Assembly: GCF_016629665.1 (NCBI RefSeq)
Contig: NZ_JAEPRQ010000004.1
Location: 62,001-126,000 of the forward strand
Direction: 5' to 3'
DNA: 64,000 nt
Source: Paracoccus caeni
Lineage (GTDB): Bacteria; Pseudomonadota; Alphaproteobacteria; Rhodobacterales; Rhodobacteraceae
Part shown: in pieces, positions 9,601 through 18,089 of the stretch
Numbering within the stretch: position 1 is the stretch's first letter
How the letters are laid out: the number at the start of each line of letters is the position of its first letter
Translations under genes and position numbers: made by a program
The notes under the pieces: generated by a model
What the model was told of the DNA's origin: nothing
Database searches by the model: none
Seen by the model: the letters and a program-made list of their open reading frames with translations, nothing else

Positions 9601-10536
9601 ATGTCCTTCATCACCCGAACCCACAGCCTGTTTCTGGCCGCTGCGCTTGGCGCGTTGTTGCCGCTTGGCGCGCAGGCCGCCGACGAGATCGATCTGAGCC
9701 CCGAACAGCCGAACCGCGTCCGCGCCGAGCCGGTGCAGGCGGCCATCGATCTGCTGCCCGCAGATTACCCATGGGTCACGCCGGGCAAGCTGACCATCGC
9801 CTCGGTCCCGAACCGGCTGCCCTTCGCGGTCTATGCGACGGATACCAAGACCCCTGTCGGCAACGAGCCCGACATCGCCCAACTGATCGCCGATTCCCTT
9901 GGGCTGGAGCTTGAACTGGTCCCGGTCGCCTGGGCCGATTGGCCGCTGGGCGTGACCTCGGGCAAATACGAGGCTGCGATCCACAACATCACCGTCACCG
10001 AAGAACGCAAGGAGAAATTCGATTTCTCCAGCTACCGCAACGACCTGCTGGGCTTCTACGTAGCCACTGACAGCGACATCACCGCCATCACCAAGCGCGA
10101 GGACATCGCCGGGCTGAATGGTGCGGTCTCGTCCGGGACCAATCAGGAAGAGATCCTGTTGCGCTGGATCGAAGAGAACAAGGCCGAGGGGCTTGCGGAT
10201 ACGCAGGTTTCCTATTTCGACGATGAGGTGGTGCAGGATCTGGCGCTGGAATCGGGGCGGATCGATTTCTATCTGGGGCCGAACGCGACATCGGCGTTCA
10301 AGGCGGCAAAGGACGGCAAGATCCGCGTTGTCGGAACGCTGCCGGGTGGCTTCCCCGATACCGCTGAAATCGCTGTTGCGACCCGCAAGGATGCCGGTCT
10401 GGCCGAGGCGATCACCGCCGCGCTGAATGCGCAGATCGAGAATGGCAATTACGCCAAGGTGCTGGCGCAGTGGGGTCTGACGGATGAGGCCTTGTCACAG
10501 TCGCAGACCAACCCGCCGGGCCTTGCGAGTAAGTAA
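9601..10536 (+). CDS. ABC transporter substrate-binding protein, amino-acid type (family 3), first copy
   Basis: Periplasmic receptor of 311 residues. A signal peptide of about 26 residues ends in LGAQAADE. The mature part has the family pattern: GKLTIASV start of lobe 1, the substrate-pocket NEPDIAQLIADSLGLELELVP segment, and the TVTEERKEKFDFS hinge signature. It is paralogous to the protein at 10602, with which it shares the N-terminal segment DLSPEQP and the WADWPL stretch. It lies downstream of the fused permease-ATPase. The ligand is unknown; the operon's amidohydrolase hints at an N-acyl amino acid or related conjugate. Confidence 0.88.
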   Translation: MSFITRTHSLFLAAALGALLPLGAQAADEIDLSPEQPNRVRAEPVQAAIDLLPADYPWVTPGKLTIASVPNRLPFAVYATDTKTPVGNEPDIAQLIADSLGLELELVPVAWADWPLGVTSGKYEAAIHNITVTEERKEKFDFSSYRNDLLGFYVATDSDITAITKREDIAGLNGAVSSGTNQEEILLRWIEENKAEGLADTQVSYFDDEVVQDLALESGRIDFYLGPNATSAFKAAKDGKIRVVGTLPGGFPDTAEIAVATRKDAGLAEAITAALNAQIENGNYAKVLAQWGLTDEALSQSQTNPPGLASK

Positions 10537-10543
10537 GCCACGC

Positions 10544-10575
10544 GCCCGGTCCGCATCATCGCGGGCCGGGCTTTT
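10544..10575 (+). terminator. Hairpin with T-run between the two binding-protein genes
   Basis: GCCCGGTCCGC (10544-10554) pairs with GCGGGCCGGGC (10561-10571), eleven pairs with one G-U, 6-base loop, then TTTT. It lies 8 bases after the first binding-protein stop. This has the form of an intrinsic terminator, but transcription must continue or restart for the second copy, so partial termination or mRNA stabilisation is likely. Confidence 0.6.
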
Positions 10576-10601
10576 CGACACGCACGACAGGAACAGCCCC
10601 C

Positions 10602-11546
10602 ATGAACATGCTCATGAACAGCATCATCCGCCGCATCGCCGTGGCTTTGACGGCCTCGCTGATATCGGTTGCGCCCGGCCTTGCGCAGGACGGCCCCTTC
10701 GATCTGAGCCCCGAACAGCCGGGGCGCGAGCATGTCGGCCCGAACCCGCAGGCCATCGAGGCGCTGCCCAAGGATTTCCCCTTCGTCACCCCCGGCAAGC
10801 TGACTGTCGGCGCGAACCCGTCCTCGCCGCCTTTGAACGCCTATGCCACCGACACCCAGACCATCGTTGGCGCTGATCCCGATATCGCCATTCTGATCGC
10901 CGAAAGTCTGGGGCTGGAGCTTGAGATCGTCCCGGTCGCTTGGGCCGATTGGCCGCTGGCGCTGCAATCGGGCAAGATCGATGCGGTGCTGTCGAATGTC
11001 GGCGTGACCGAGGAGCGCAAGGAGAAGTTCGACTTCGCCACTTATCGGCAGGGCCTACACGGATTTTTCGTGCATCAGGACAGCCCGGTCCAGTCGATCG
11101 CCGAGCCGAAGGATATCGCCGGTCTGAAGATCGTCGTCGGCATCGGCACCAATCAAGAGCGGATTCTGAACAAGTGGAACGACCTCAATGTCGAGGCCGG
11201 GTTGGAGCCGGCGGAGTTGATTTACTACGACGACGAGGGGACGAAATTGCTGGCGCTACGCTCGGGGCGGGTGGATGTGATGGTGCAGCCTCATGCGCAA
11301 CTGGTCTTCATCGCCGAACGCGACGGCGATTTCCGCAAGGTCGGCACATTGTCCGCAGGTTGGCCCGAACGTTCGGACGTGGCCGCGACCTTTCGCAAGG
11401 ATTCCGGTCTGGCCCAGCCGGTCGCCATCGCCATCAACGGGCTGATCGCCGATGGCGTCTATGGACGCACGCTGCAACGCTGGCATGTGCAGGATGAGGC
11501 GCTGGACGAGTCTCTGGTCAACCCGCCGGGCCTGCCGAAGTTCTGA
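10602..11546 (+). CDS. ABC transporter substrate-binding protein, amino-acid type (family 3), second copy
   Basis: Second periplasmic receptor of the same operon, 314 residues, with a signal peptide ending GLAQDG. It keeps the paralogue's framework (DLSPEQPGREHVGPNPQ, VAWADWPLALQSGKID, VTEERKEKFDFATYR) but differs in pocket segments such as GIGTNQERILNKW. The copies look like a duplication that diverged to bind related ligands for the one fused permease-ATPase. AGGAA lies before the ATG at 10602; a second in-frame ATG three codons on is possible. The stop is one base before the next gene's ATG. Confidence 0.88.
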   Translation: MNMLMNSIIRRIAVALTASLISVAPGLAQDGPFDLSPEQPGREHVGPNPQAIEALPKDFPFVTPGKLTVGANPSSPPLNAYATDTQTIVGADPDIAILIAESLGLELEIVPVAWADWPLALQSGKIDAVLSNVGVTEERKEKFDFATYRQGLHGFFVHQDSPVQSIAEPKDIAGLKIVVGIGTNQERILNKWNDLNVEAGLEPAELIYYDDEGTKLLALRSGRVDVMVQPHAQLVFIAERDGDFRKVGTLSAGWPERSDVAATFRKDSGLAQPVAIAINGLIADGVYGRTLQRWHVQDEALDESLVNPPGLPKF

Positions 11547-11547
11547 G

Positions 11548-12540
11548 ATGGGTATTTCGCATTTCGCCATCCTGATCCCCGGCAATTTCGCCGGGGAGGA
11601 TCCGTTTCCGGGTTTGGAAGCAACGCTGCAACTGTTCGAGCTGGCCGAGGATTTGGGCTTCGATTCCGCATGGGTCCGGCAGCGGCATCTGGAACGGGGC
11701 GTGTCTTCGGCTGCGACCTTTCTGGCGGCGGCGACACAGCGGACGCGCCGGATCGGACTTGGCAGCGCGGTGATCCAGCTTGGCTATGAAAACCCGTTCC
11801 GTCTGGCCGAGGATCTGGCGACGGTCGATGTGTTGTCGCGCGGGCGGCTGAATGTCGGCGTCAGTGCCGGGCCAGCGCCTTTCGCGCATCTGTTGCAGGG
11901 GTATCTGCCCGAATGGCCCAAGGGTGAGGGTCGCTATGCCGTGGCCGAGAAGCTGGCGCGGGCCTTGCAGAGCGAGCCGTTATCGGGCGAGGCCGAGGCC
12001 GGGAATGCGGCGGGCGATCAGATCCCGCGGCTGCATCCGCATGCGGTCGGGCTGACCGGGCGGCTGTGGTATGGGGCGGGCTCTTCGGCATCGGCAGAGT
12101 GGACGGGGCGGAATGGCTGGAACATGCTGACCGGGAACGTGATCACGTCCGAGGGGAGCGTGAATTTCCTTGAAACGCAGGCGCGGCTGATCGCGACATA
12201 TCGCGCAAGCTATGCGGGGCAGGGTGCTGCGTCGGTCGGACTGGGCCGGGTGCTTCTGCCGACCGATAGCGCGACGGATGTGCAGCGCGAGAAATATGCG
12301 TGCTTTGCGGAGGCGAGACAGGCGCGGACATTGCAGCCTAACGGGCCTAGGAAGATGATGTTCCTGCCGGATATCGTCGGGACCACGGATGAGATCGTGG
12401 CGGCTTTGGCCGATGATCCTGTGCTGCCGCTGGTCGATCATCTGCGGCTGGAATTGCCCTATGAGTTCGAGCTGGAGGACTACCAGCAGATCTTGCGGGA
12501 TTTCAGCGGGGTTTTTGAAAAGCTTCGCCAGTGCGGCTGA
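11548..12540 (+). CDS. LLM-class flavin-dependent oxidoreductase
   Basis: Luciferase-like monooxygenase of 330 residues, using reduced flavin from a separate reductase. Typical elements: the first barrel strand ISHFAILIPG, LGFDSAWVRQRH, the TQRTRRIGLGSAVIQLGYENPFRLAEDLATVD segment and LSRGRLNVGVSAG. The ATG at 11548 is chosen because it follows the previous stop (TGA 11544-11546) and starts the fold; an in-frame ATG 32 codons upstream lies inside the binding-protein gene. Last gene of the amidohydrolase operon. It may oxidise the imported compound before or after hydrolysis. Substrate unknown. Confidence 0.82.
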   Translation: MGISHFAILIPGNFAGEDPFPGLEATLQLFELAEDLGFDSAWVRQRHLERGVSSAATFLAAATQRTRRIGLGSAVIQLGYENPFRLAEDLATVDVLSRGRLNVGVSAGPAPFAHLLQGYLPEWPKGEGRYAVAEKLARALQSEPLSGEAEAGNAAGDQIPRLHPHAVGLTGRLWYGAGSSASAEWTGRNGWNMLTGNVITSEGSVNFLETQARLIATYRASYAGQGAASVGLGRVLLPTDSATDVQREKYACFAEARQARTLQPNGPRKMMFLPDIVGTTDEIVAALADDPVLPLVDHLRLELPYEFELEDYQQILRDFSGVFEKLRQCG

Positions 12541-12545
12541 ATGTG

Positions 12546-12727
12546 AAGCGCCCGCCCGGAATCAAGGTGCCTGAAAGGCACCGCCGGGCAGTGTCCAGCC
12601 GCCCCACCGGCTGGGCACTTTGTCACCGTTCCGCGCCACAGTTATGTTTGACGGGGTGGCACGATAAAGCATTCAGAACGACTGTCGCAGTGCCCATCCG
12701 GCGGACGGGCACTGCCCTCTGCTCTGA
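12546..12727 (+). repeat. Structured repeat, copy A (between convergent genes)
   Basis: This stretch matches the reverse complement of 28635-28814 over nearly its whole length. Identical blocks include GCGCCCGCCCGGAATCAAG, CGCCGGGCAGTG and CCGGCTGGGCACTT. Hairpin 1: GGTGCC/GGCACC (12566-12571 with 12577-12582) enclosed by GCCCGG/CCGGGC (12554-12559 with 12584-12589). Hairpin 2: GTGTCCAGCCG (12591-12601) with CGGCTGGGCAC (12608-12618). It fills the gap between two convergent LLM genes and may serve as a two-way terminator, REP-like element or small RNA. No protein reading is supported. Confidence 0.75.
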
Positions 12728-12730
12728 TAT

Positions 12731-14068
12731 TTACCCCGCCTTGGCCACAATCCCCGCAGCCTGCGCGTATCGGCTTTCCTTCCTCGGCAGGCCCAGATGA
12801 TCGCGCAAGGTCTCGCCCGGCAGATCGCGGCTATATCTTCCGCGCGCCTCAAGCTCGGGGATGACCAGACGGATGAAATCTTCCAGCCCCTCGGCCGAGA
12901 CCGCAAAGCCCAGAATGAACCCGTCCGACGCGCCTGCATCGATCCATTCGATCAGCCTTTCGGCCACTTCCGCCCCAGTTCCGATGAAATTAGGGCGGGG
13001 CGTCGCCGCGGCAAGGGCAACCTCGCGCAAGGACAGGTTCCCGGCGGCGGCATCGGCCTTGATCCGGTCGGTGGTCGAACGGAAGCTGTTCCGCCCGATC
13101 TCGCCCAGATCGGGGAAGGGCGCGTCCAGATCGTATTGCGAGAAATCGTGGTGGTCGAAATAGCGGCCCAGATAGGCCAGCGCTTCCTCGATGCTCAAAA
13201 GGTTGCGGATGCGGTCATATTTCGCCTCGGCCTCTTCGCGGGTCTCGGCGACGATCGGGCTGATGCCGGGGAAAATCTTCACATCGTCGCGGCGGCGACA
13301 ATGGGCGACGGCAGCATCCTTGACGCGGTTGGTAAAGGCGCGGGTTTCCTCGAGCGAGGGGGAATGGGTGAAGACCGCATCCGCATATTTGCCCGCCAGC
13401 CCGATCCCGGCATCCGAAGACCCCGCCTGAAAGATCACCGGCTGCCCCTGTTTCGAGCGTGGTGAGTTCAGCGGCCCGGCCACCTCAAAGAAGCGGCCCT
13501 TATGGTTCAGCGCGTGCAGCTTGGCAGGGTCGAAGAATTGGCCGGTCTCGCGGTCGCGGATCACCGCATCGTCGTCCCAACTGTCCCACAACCCTTGTGT
13601 CACCTGCAGATATTCGTCAGCGATTTCATATCGCAAGGCATGGTCCGGGTGGTCGCGCGAATAGTTCAGCGCGGACCCTTCCAGCGGCGTGGTAACCACA
13701 TTCCAGCCCGCCCGCCCGCCTGAGATCAGGTCCAGCGAGGCCAACTGACGCGCGACGGTGAACGGATCGGAGTAGGAGGTCGAGATGGTCCCGGCCAGCC
13801 CGATCTTGTCGGTCGCCACGGCCAGCGCCGACAGGATCGTCAGCGGCTCGAACCTGTTCAGGAAATGCGGGATCGACTTTTCGTTGATGTAAAGCCCGTC
13901 GGCCACGAAGGCAAAGGCCACACCCGCCTGTTCCGCCTTCCGCGCCTGCGAGATGTAGAAATCCAGATTGACGCTGGCATCGGCAGGCCCGCCCGGATGT
14001 TTCCACGAATTCATGTGGCCGCCCGCGCCGTGCAGCATGATGCCGAATGAGATGGGTTTCGCAGTCAT
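12731..14068 (-). CDS. NtaA/DszA-family flavin-dependent monooxygenase
   Basis: 445-residue member of the NtaA/SnaA/DszA branch of LLM monooxygenases, which use FMNH2 from a partner reductase to oxidise sulfones, nitrilotriacetate and similar compounds. Features: HGAGGHMNSWKHP near the N-terminus, AFVADGLYI, the STSYSDPFTVARQLASLD strand, GGRAGWNVVTT, WDSWDDDAVIRDRETG, VIFQAGSSDAGIGLAGKYAD and a C-terminal LRDHLGLPR, all standard for the branch. GGAAAGGATC precedes the ATG. It follows another LLM gene by 15 bases in the sulfonate block, so an organosulfur substrate is likely. Confidence 0.85.
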   Translation of the reverse strand: MTAKPISFGIMLHGAGGHMNSWKHPGGPADASVNLDFYISQARKAEQAGVAFAFVADGLYINEKSIPHFLNRFEPLTILSALAVATDKIGLAGTISTSYSDPFTVARQLASLDLISGGRAGWNVVTTPLEGSALNYSRDHPDHALRYEIADEYLQVTQGLWDSWDDDAVIRDRETGQFFDPAKLHALNHKGRFFEVAGPLNSPRSKQGQPVIFQAGSSDAGIGLAGKYADAVFTHSPSLEETRAFTNRVKDAAVAHCRRRDDVKIFPGISPIVAETREEAEAKYDRIRNLLSIEEALAYLGRYFDHHDFSQYDLDAPFPDLGEIGRNSFRSTTDRIKADAAAGNLSLREVALAAATPRPNFIGTGAEVAERLIEWIDAGASDGFILGFAVSAEGLEDFIRLVIPELEARGRYSRDLPGETLRDHLGLPRKESRYAQAAGIVAKAG

Positions 14069-14083
14069 GTCGATCCTTTCCGG

Positions 14084-15070
14084 TCAGGCCGCAGCCCGAC
14101 GCGCCCCAAGGGCAAGCAGTTCGATGGATTTCAGCCGCGCCGAACGATCTGCGACAGGCTGGTCGATGATGAAGTCGTTGACGCGCAGATCGGCCTGAAG
14201 CGCCTCGATCTGCTGATGCACATCCTCGGCGGTGCCGGCGATGGCGGTGGGCTTGCGGATCTCGATCCGGTAATCCTCGCTGCCGTCATATTGGCGGGCA
14301 TATTCATGCGCCGCATCCTCGGAGCCAAGATTGACGGCGTGGCCATCGGAAAAGACCGGACGCACGACGCGCAATTCGCCCAGCCGGTCCTGCGCCTCGG
14401 CCCGGCTGGGCGCGGCAAAGGCGGCGATGGCAAGGGTCGGACGCTTGCCGGTCAGTGTCTCATAGGCATCAAGAGCGGCCAGCGTATTCGCACGGTCGCC
14501 ATCTTGATGGCCCGCATGAACGAAGTTCCAGCCCAGCCGCGCCGCCTGCACCGCGCTATCCACGCTGCCGCCCAGAAGGAAGCGGTCGGGCAGCACCGCC
14601 GGGCGCGGGAAGATGTCGGCGTCGCGATAGGGTCCGGCAAGCCATGCGTCGAGTTCCTCAAGCTTCCGCACCAGATCGCGGGCCGATCCTTCCGCCAGTT
14701 CCGACTGGATCGCCCGCGTCGCATAGGGCAGCCCGCCCGGCGACTTGCCCACGCCAAGCTCGACCCGGCCCGGTGCCAGCGTGGCGAGGACCGAGAACAG
14801 CTCGGCCACCTTGTAGGGCGCGTAATGTTGCAACAGCACGCCGCCGCTGCCGACGCGGATATGCCGGGTTCGGGCAAGAATATGCGAGACCAGAATCTCG
14901 GGCGCGGCGCTGGCAAGGCTGGGGGTGCCGTGATGTTCGGCGACCCAGAAGCGGTGATAGCCCAGATCGTCGGCCAGCCGCGCCGCGTCCAGGGTCGTCG
15001 TCAGCGCCTCGGCCCCGGTCGCGCCTTCGGGGATATGGGATTTATCAAGAAGACCAAGTTGATAGGTCAT
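14084..15070 (-). CDS. LLM-class flavin-dependent oxidoreductase (single-domain, MsnO8-like)
   Basis: 328-residue luciferase-like oxidoreductase. Visible elements: LGLLDKSHIPEG, LGYHRFWVAEHHG near residue 40, HILARTRHIRVGSGGVLL, YAPYKVAELFSVLATLAPGRVELGVGKSPGG, and a C-terminal helix segment with DVHQQIEALQ. The AEHHGTPSLASAAPE arrangement marks the short LLM subfamily often called MsnO8. AAAGGAGC lies shortly before the ATG. It is 164 bases downstream of the SsuD-like gene and 15 bases upstream of the NtaA-like gene, so it may head its own transcript. Substrate not known. Confidence 0.82.
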   Translation of the reverse strand: MTYQLGLLDKSHIPEGATGAEALTTTLDAARLADDLGYHRFWVAEHHGTPSLASAAPEILVSHILARTRHIRVGSGGVLLQHYAPYKVAELFSVLATLAPGRVELGVGKSPGGLPYATRAIQSELAEGSARDLVRKLEELDAWLAGPYRDADIFPRPAVLPDRFLLGGSVDSAVQAARLGWNFVHAGHQDGDRANTLAALDAYETLTGKRPTLAIAAFAAPSRAEAQDRLGELRVVRPVFSDGHAVNLGSEDAAHEYARQYDGSEDYRIEIRKPTAIAGTAEDVHQQIEALQADLRVNDFIIDQPVADRSARLKSIELLALGARRAAA

Positions 15071-15187
15071 TCGCCGCTCCTTTTCTGGCAGCTTTCTCCT
15101 TAAAATAACTATAAGAATTGTCGTGTTTTAGTAAATGAATGGAAGCTGGCGAAGTTGGGGCAAGCAGGGGGAAAAACTTCTGTTTCA

Positions 15188-15211
15188 GACCGCGCCGGGG
15201 AAAGCGCGGCC
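15188..15211 (-). terminator. Hairpin after the SsuD-like gene
   Basis: On the minus strand GGCCGCGC (15211-15204) pairs with GCGCGGTC (15195-15188) around an 8-base loop, eight pairs with one G-U; a TTTTT run follows about 13 bases later. It may separate the ssu-like transcript from the two LLM genes downstream. Confidence 0.4.
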
Positions 15212-15234
15212 TGCGATGCAGCCGCCGCCGCGAC

Positions 15235-16338
15235 TCAGGCGAAGCGGGGTTGCGGCGCGGTGACGTTGGCGGGCAGCAGCAGCGGCAACAGGGTCTGACC
15301 CTGACGCTTGATCTCAGTCAGATAGGGGGTGTCGGAGAGGATGAAGCGGGTGATCCCCAGCTTCTGATAATTCCGCAGCGAGGCCGCCACCTCTTCTGCT
15401 GATCCCACCAGCCAGGTCGTCGCCGCGCCGCCCGCGCCGAATTTTCCGGGGGCGGTGTAAAGATTGTCGTCCAGCACCTCGCCCTGTTCCTGAAGGTCCA
15501 GCAGCCGCCGTTGACCTGTGGCCACGAATTGCCGGTGATCGTGCCAGTGGGCCCCTTCGCTTTCGGCCATGCGCGCGACTTTGGCCTCGGCATCGCGCCA
15601 TGCCTGTTCGCTGGTGTCGCGGATCAGGGTGGTGATGCGCAGGCCAAATTCCAGCGGCGGCAGGTCGCGGTCCAGATCGCGAGAAAGCGCCTTCAGCCGG
15701 GCGATGCGCTCGGCGATGCCGGCCAGCGGTTCGCCCCAGAAAAGCTGCACATCCGCCTCGGTCGCCGACACTTGCTCGGCTGCGTCGGACGCGCCGCCGA
15801 AATAGAGCGGCGGGTGTTTGCGGGTGCCGCGCGCCGTGATGCGGGGCTGCGCGGTCGAGCCGATGACGCGGTAATGGTCGCCGTCGAAGCGCACCTCGGT
15901 TTGTGTCCACAGCCTGCGGATCAGCCGCATGAATTCTCGGGTGCGGCCATAGCGATGCGCCTGATCGCCCTCGTGATCGCCATAGGCGGCCAGATCGTCC
16001 TTGCCGGAAACGATGTTGATCCTGACACGCCCGCCGGAAAGCTGATCCAGCGTGGCGGCGGCCGAGGCGAAATGTGCCGGGGTCCAATAGCCGGGGCGGA
16101 TGGCGATCAGCGGGTTGAACCGCTCGGTCCGCGCCGCCAGCGCGGCGCCGACGGTGAAACAGTCGGGCCTGCCCCAGCCGGTGCCGATCAGCGCACCGGA
16201 CCAGCCGTTATCCTCGATCGCCTTCGCCTGACGGGTCAGGTTTTCAAGGCTGTTATGGTCGTCGCTGGCGATGTCGCCGCGATGACCGCCTTCGGCATGG
16301 TTCGGGATATACCAAAGGAAATCAGGATGGTTCGTCAT
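15235..16338 (-). CDS. ssuD: SsuD-like FMNH2-dependent alkanesulfonate monooxygenase
   Basis: 367-residue LLM enzyme of the alkanesulfonate monooxygenase branch, which releases sulfite from sulfonates. FLWYIPNHAEGGHRGD at the N-terminus resembles SsuD. Later come GWSGALIGTG, RPGYWTPAHFASAAATLDQLSGGRVRINIVSG, YFGGASDAAEQVSATEADVQLFWGEP and a LVGSAEEVAASLRNY segment near the C-terminus. I use the ATG at 16338; the open frame extends far upstream but that part overlaps the permease gene antiregister and has no homology. It follows the permease gene by 26 bases. Sulfonate specificity is inferred from this context. Confidence 0.85.
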   Translation of the reverse strand: MTNHPDFLWYIPNHAEGGHRGDIASDDHNSLENLTRQAKAIEDNGWSGALIGTGWGRPDCFTVGAALAARTERFNPLIAIRPGYWTPAHFASAAATLDQLSGGRVRINIVSGKDDLAAYGDHEGDQAHRYGRTREFMRLIRRLWTQTEVRFDGDHYRVIGSTAQPRITARGTRKHPPLYFGGASDAAEQVSATEADVQLFWGEPLAGIAERIARLKALSRDLDRDLPPLEFGLRITTLIRDTSEQAWRDAEAKVARMAESEGAHWHDHRQFVATGQRRLLDLQEQGEVLDDNLYTAPGKFGAGGAATTWLVGSAEEVAASLRNYQKLGITRFILSDTPYLTEIKRQGQTLLPLLLPANVTAPQPRFA

Positions 16339-16364
16339 ATCTCGTCTGCCTTTCTGCGGTGTCG

Positions 16365-17237
16365 TCAGCGTTGCTGACCCCAACGAAGGATTGTGGCGCG
16401 CTCGACCGTGGCGAAGACCACGTTCTCGACCAGAAGGCCGATGATGATCACCATGGCCAGCCCGGCGAAAACCTGATCGGTGTAAAGCTCGTTCCGGCTT
16501 TGGAAGATGTACCAGCCCAGTCCCCCACGCCCCGAGGATGCCCCGAAGACCAGCTCCGCCGCGATCAGCGTGCGCCAGGCAAAGGCCCATGCGATCTTCA
16601 GCCCCGAGACGATCGAGGGCAACGCCGCCGGAACCAGAATCTGCGCCACGAAGCGCCAGCCGGTCAGGCCATAGTTGCGCCCGGCCATGCGCAAGGTCTC
16701 GGGTACGGCCTGAAACCCGGCGAAGATGTTCAGCGCCAGCGGCCACAGCACCGAATGGACCAGCACAAAGATCAGGCTGGCCTGACCAAGCCCGAACCAC
16801 AACAGCGCCAGCGGCAACAGCGCGATGGCGGGCAGCGGGTTGAACATCGAGGTGAGCGTGGACAGAAGATCTCGCCCGAACTGGGTCGAGACCGCCAGCG
16901 AGGTCAGCAGGAAAGCCAGCACGATCCCGGCCAGATAGCCCTTGAGTAGCACGGTGATGGAAATCCACGCCCGGTCCAGCAGCACGCCGTCGGCGATGCC
17001 CGACACGAAAGCGCGGGCGGTTTGCAAGAAGGTCGGCAGCATCAGCGGACTGGCCTGCCAGCGCGCGGCCAGTTCCCAGATCAGCGCAATCGCCGCGACG
17101 ATGACCAGACGGCGCAGCCAGTCCTGCGACCACAGCCGCGCGGCAAGCGGGATATCGCGCTCGACCGGCGCGTCGATGAATTCGGGCAGATCGCGTTCAT
17201 ATTCGGCGCGGATGGGCGGGGTCAGGCTGGCGGTCAT
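16365..17237 (-). CDS. ssuC: ABC transporter permease, sulfonate/taurine type
   Basis: Inner-membrane permease of 290 residues in the SsuC/TauC (BPD_transp_1) family. The cytoplasmic N-terminus is followed by about six membrane helices (for example VIVAAIALIWELAARW and GYLAGIVLAFLLTSLAV) and the ATPase-contact loop RMAGRNYGLTGWRFVAQILVPAALPSIV. The ATG at 17237 overlaps the upstream ATPase stop by four bases. It works with the ATPase (17234-18082) and binding protein (18090-19103). The symbol reflects the SsuD-like neighbour; taurine or nitrate-type ligands cannot be excluded by sequence. Confidence 0.85.
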   Translation of the reverse strand: MTASLTPPIRAEYERDLPEFIDAPVERDIPLAARLWSQDWLRRLVIVAAIALIWELAARWQASPLMLPTFLQTARAFVSGIADGVLLDRAWISITVLLKGYLAGIVLAFLLTSLAVSTQFGRDLLSTLTSMFNPLPAIALLPLALLWFGLGQASLIFVLVHSVLWPLALNIFAGFQAVPETLRMAGRNYGLTGWRFVAQILVPAALPSIVSGLKIAWAFAWRTLIAAELVFGASSGRGGLGWYIFQSRNELYTDQVFAGLAMVIIIGLLVENVVFATVERATILRWGQQR

Positions 17238-18082
17238 TCGGCGGCCACGGCGCGGTTGTCCTGCGCGTCCTCTGGGTCGGGAGTGTCGAACAGCAGGTTG
17301 TGGATGCGGCTGGCCGCTGCCTGAAAATCCCGCCCGCCAAGGCTGTGCAGATCCCATGCGTGGCAGTTGATCTCGGCCCGGACGCGGCCGGGGCGGGGGG
17401 ATAGCAGCGCGGTGCGGTTGCCGACGACCAGCGCCTCTTCGATCGAATGGGTGACGAAGATCAGGGTAAAGCGGACCTCGTCCCAAAGCTGCAGCAGTTC
17501 CTCTTGCATCTTGCGGCGGGTCAGGGCGTCCAGCGCGGCGAAGGGTTCGTCCATCAGCAGGATCCGCGGCTTCATCGCCAATGCGCGGGCAATCGCCACG
17601 CGCTGTTTCATGCCGCCGGAAAGCTGATGCGGAAAGGAATCCTCGAAGCCCGAAAGGCCGACCTTGGCGATGCTGTCCCGTGCCCGCTCTTTCGCCTCGG
17701 CACGCGGCAGACGGCGCGAGGCCAGCAGGGGGAACATGACATTGCCCAGAACCGTCTTCCACGGCGGCAGTTGGTCGAATTCCTGAAACACCACGATGCG
17801 ATCCGCGCCCGGCCCGGTGACCGGCCTGTCATCCAGCAGGATCTGCCCCTCGGTCGGGCGGATGAAACCGGCAATGGCCTTCAACAGCGTCGATTTTCCA
17901 CAGCCCGACGGGCCCAGAAGGACGAAGCGGTCGCCCGCATGGACATCCAGATTGATCCGGTGCGCCGCGCGCACCACCCGTTCGCGCGTGGCATATTCCA
18001 GCGTCACGCCCTTGACCCGTAAAAGCGGGTCGGGCGTGGCTGCCGTGGCGGATGCTGCGTTGACGCCGGAGAGCAGGACCAT
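17234..18082 (-). CDS. ssuB: ABC transporter ATPase, sulfonate/taurine type
   Basis: 282-residue ATPase of the SsuB/TauB/NrtD family. It carries Walker A LGPSGCGKST, the Q-loop VVFQEFDQLPPWKTV, signature LSGGMKQRVAIARAL, Walker B ILLMDEPFAALDALTR and switch His in FVTHSIEEAL. The PPWKT/FAALDALTR wording is characteristic of this family. I start it at ATG 18082, just after the binding-protein stop; the longer in-frame extension overlaps that gene. It ends with a tail of about 20 residues after the last strand. Second gene of the transporter operon. Confidence 0.88.
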   Translation of the reverse strand: MVLLSGVNAASATAATPDPLLRVKGVTLEYATRERVVRAAHRINLDVHAGDRFVLLGPSGCGKSTLLKAIAGFIRPTEGQILLDDRPVTGPGADRIVVFQEFDQLPPWKTVLGNVMFPLLASRRLPRAEAKERARDSIAKVGLSGFEDSFPHQLSGGMKQRVAIARALAMKPRILLMDEPFAALDALTRRKMQEELLQLWDEVRFTLIFVTHSIEEALVVGNRTALLSPRPGRVRAEINCHAWDLHSLGGRDFQAAASRIHNLLFDTPDPEDAQDNRAVAAE

Positions 18083-18089
18083 CGTTGCC

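Noticed and set aside
15235..17133. Extended 632-codon version of the SsuD-like gene
   Set aside because: The first 265 codons are antiregister reading of the permease gene; homology begins at ATG 16338.
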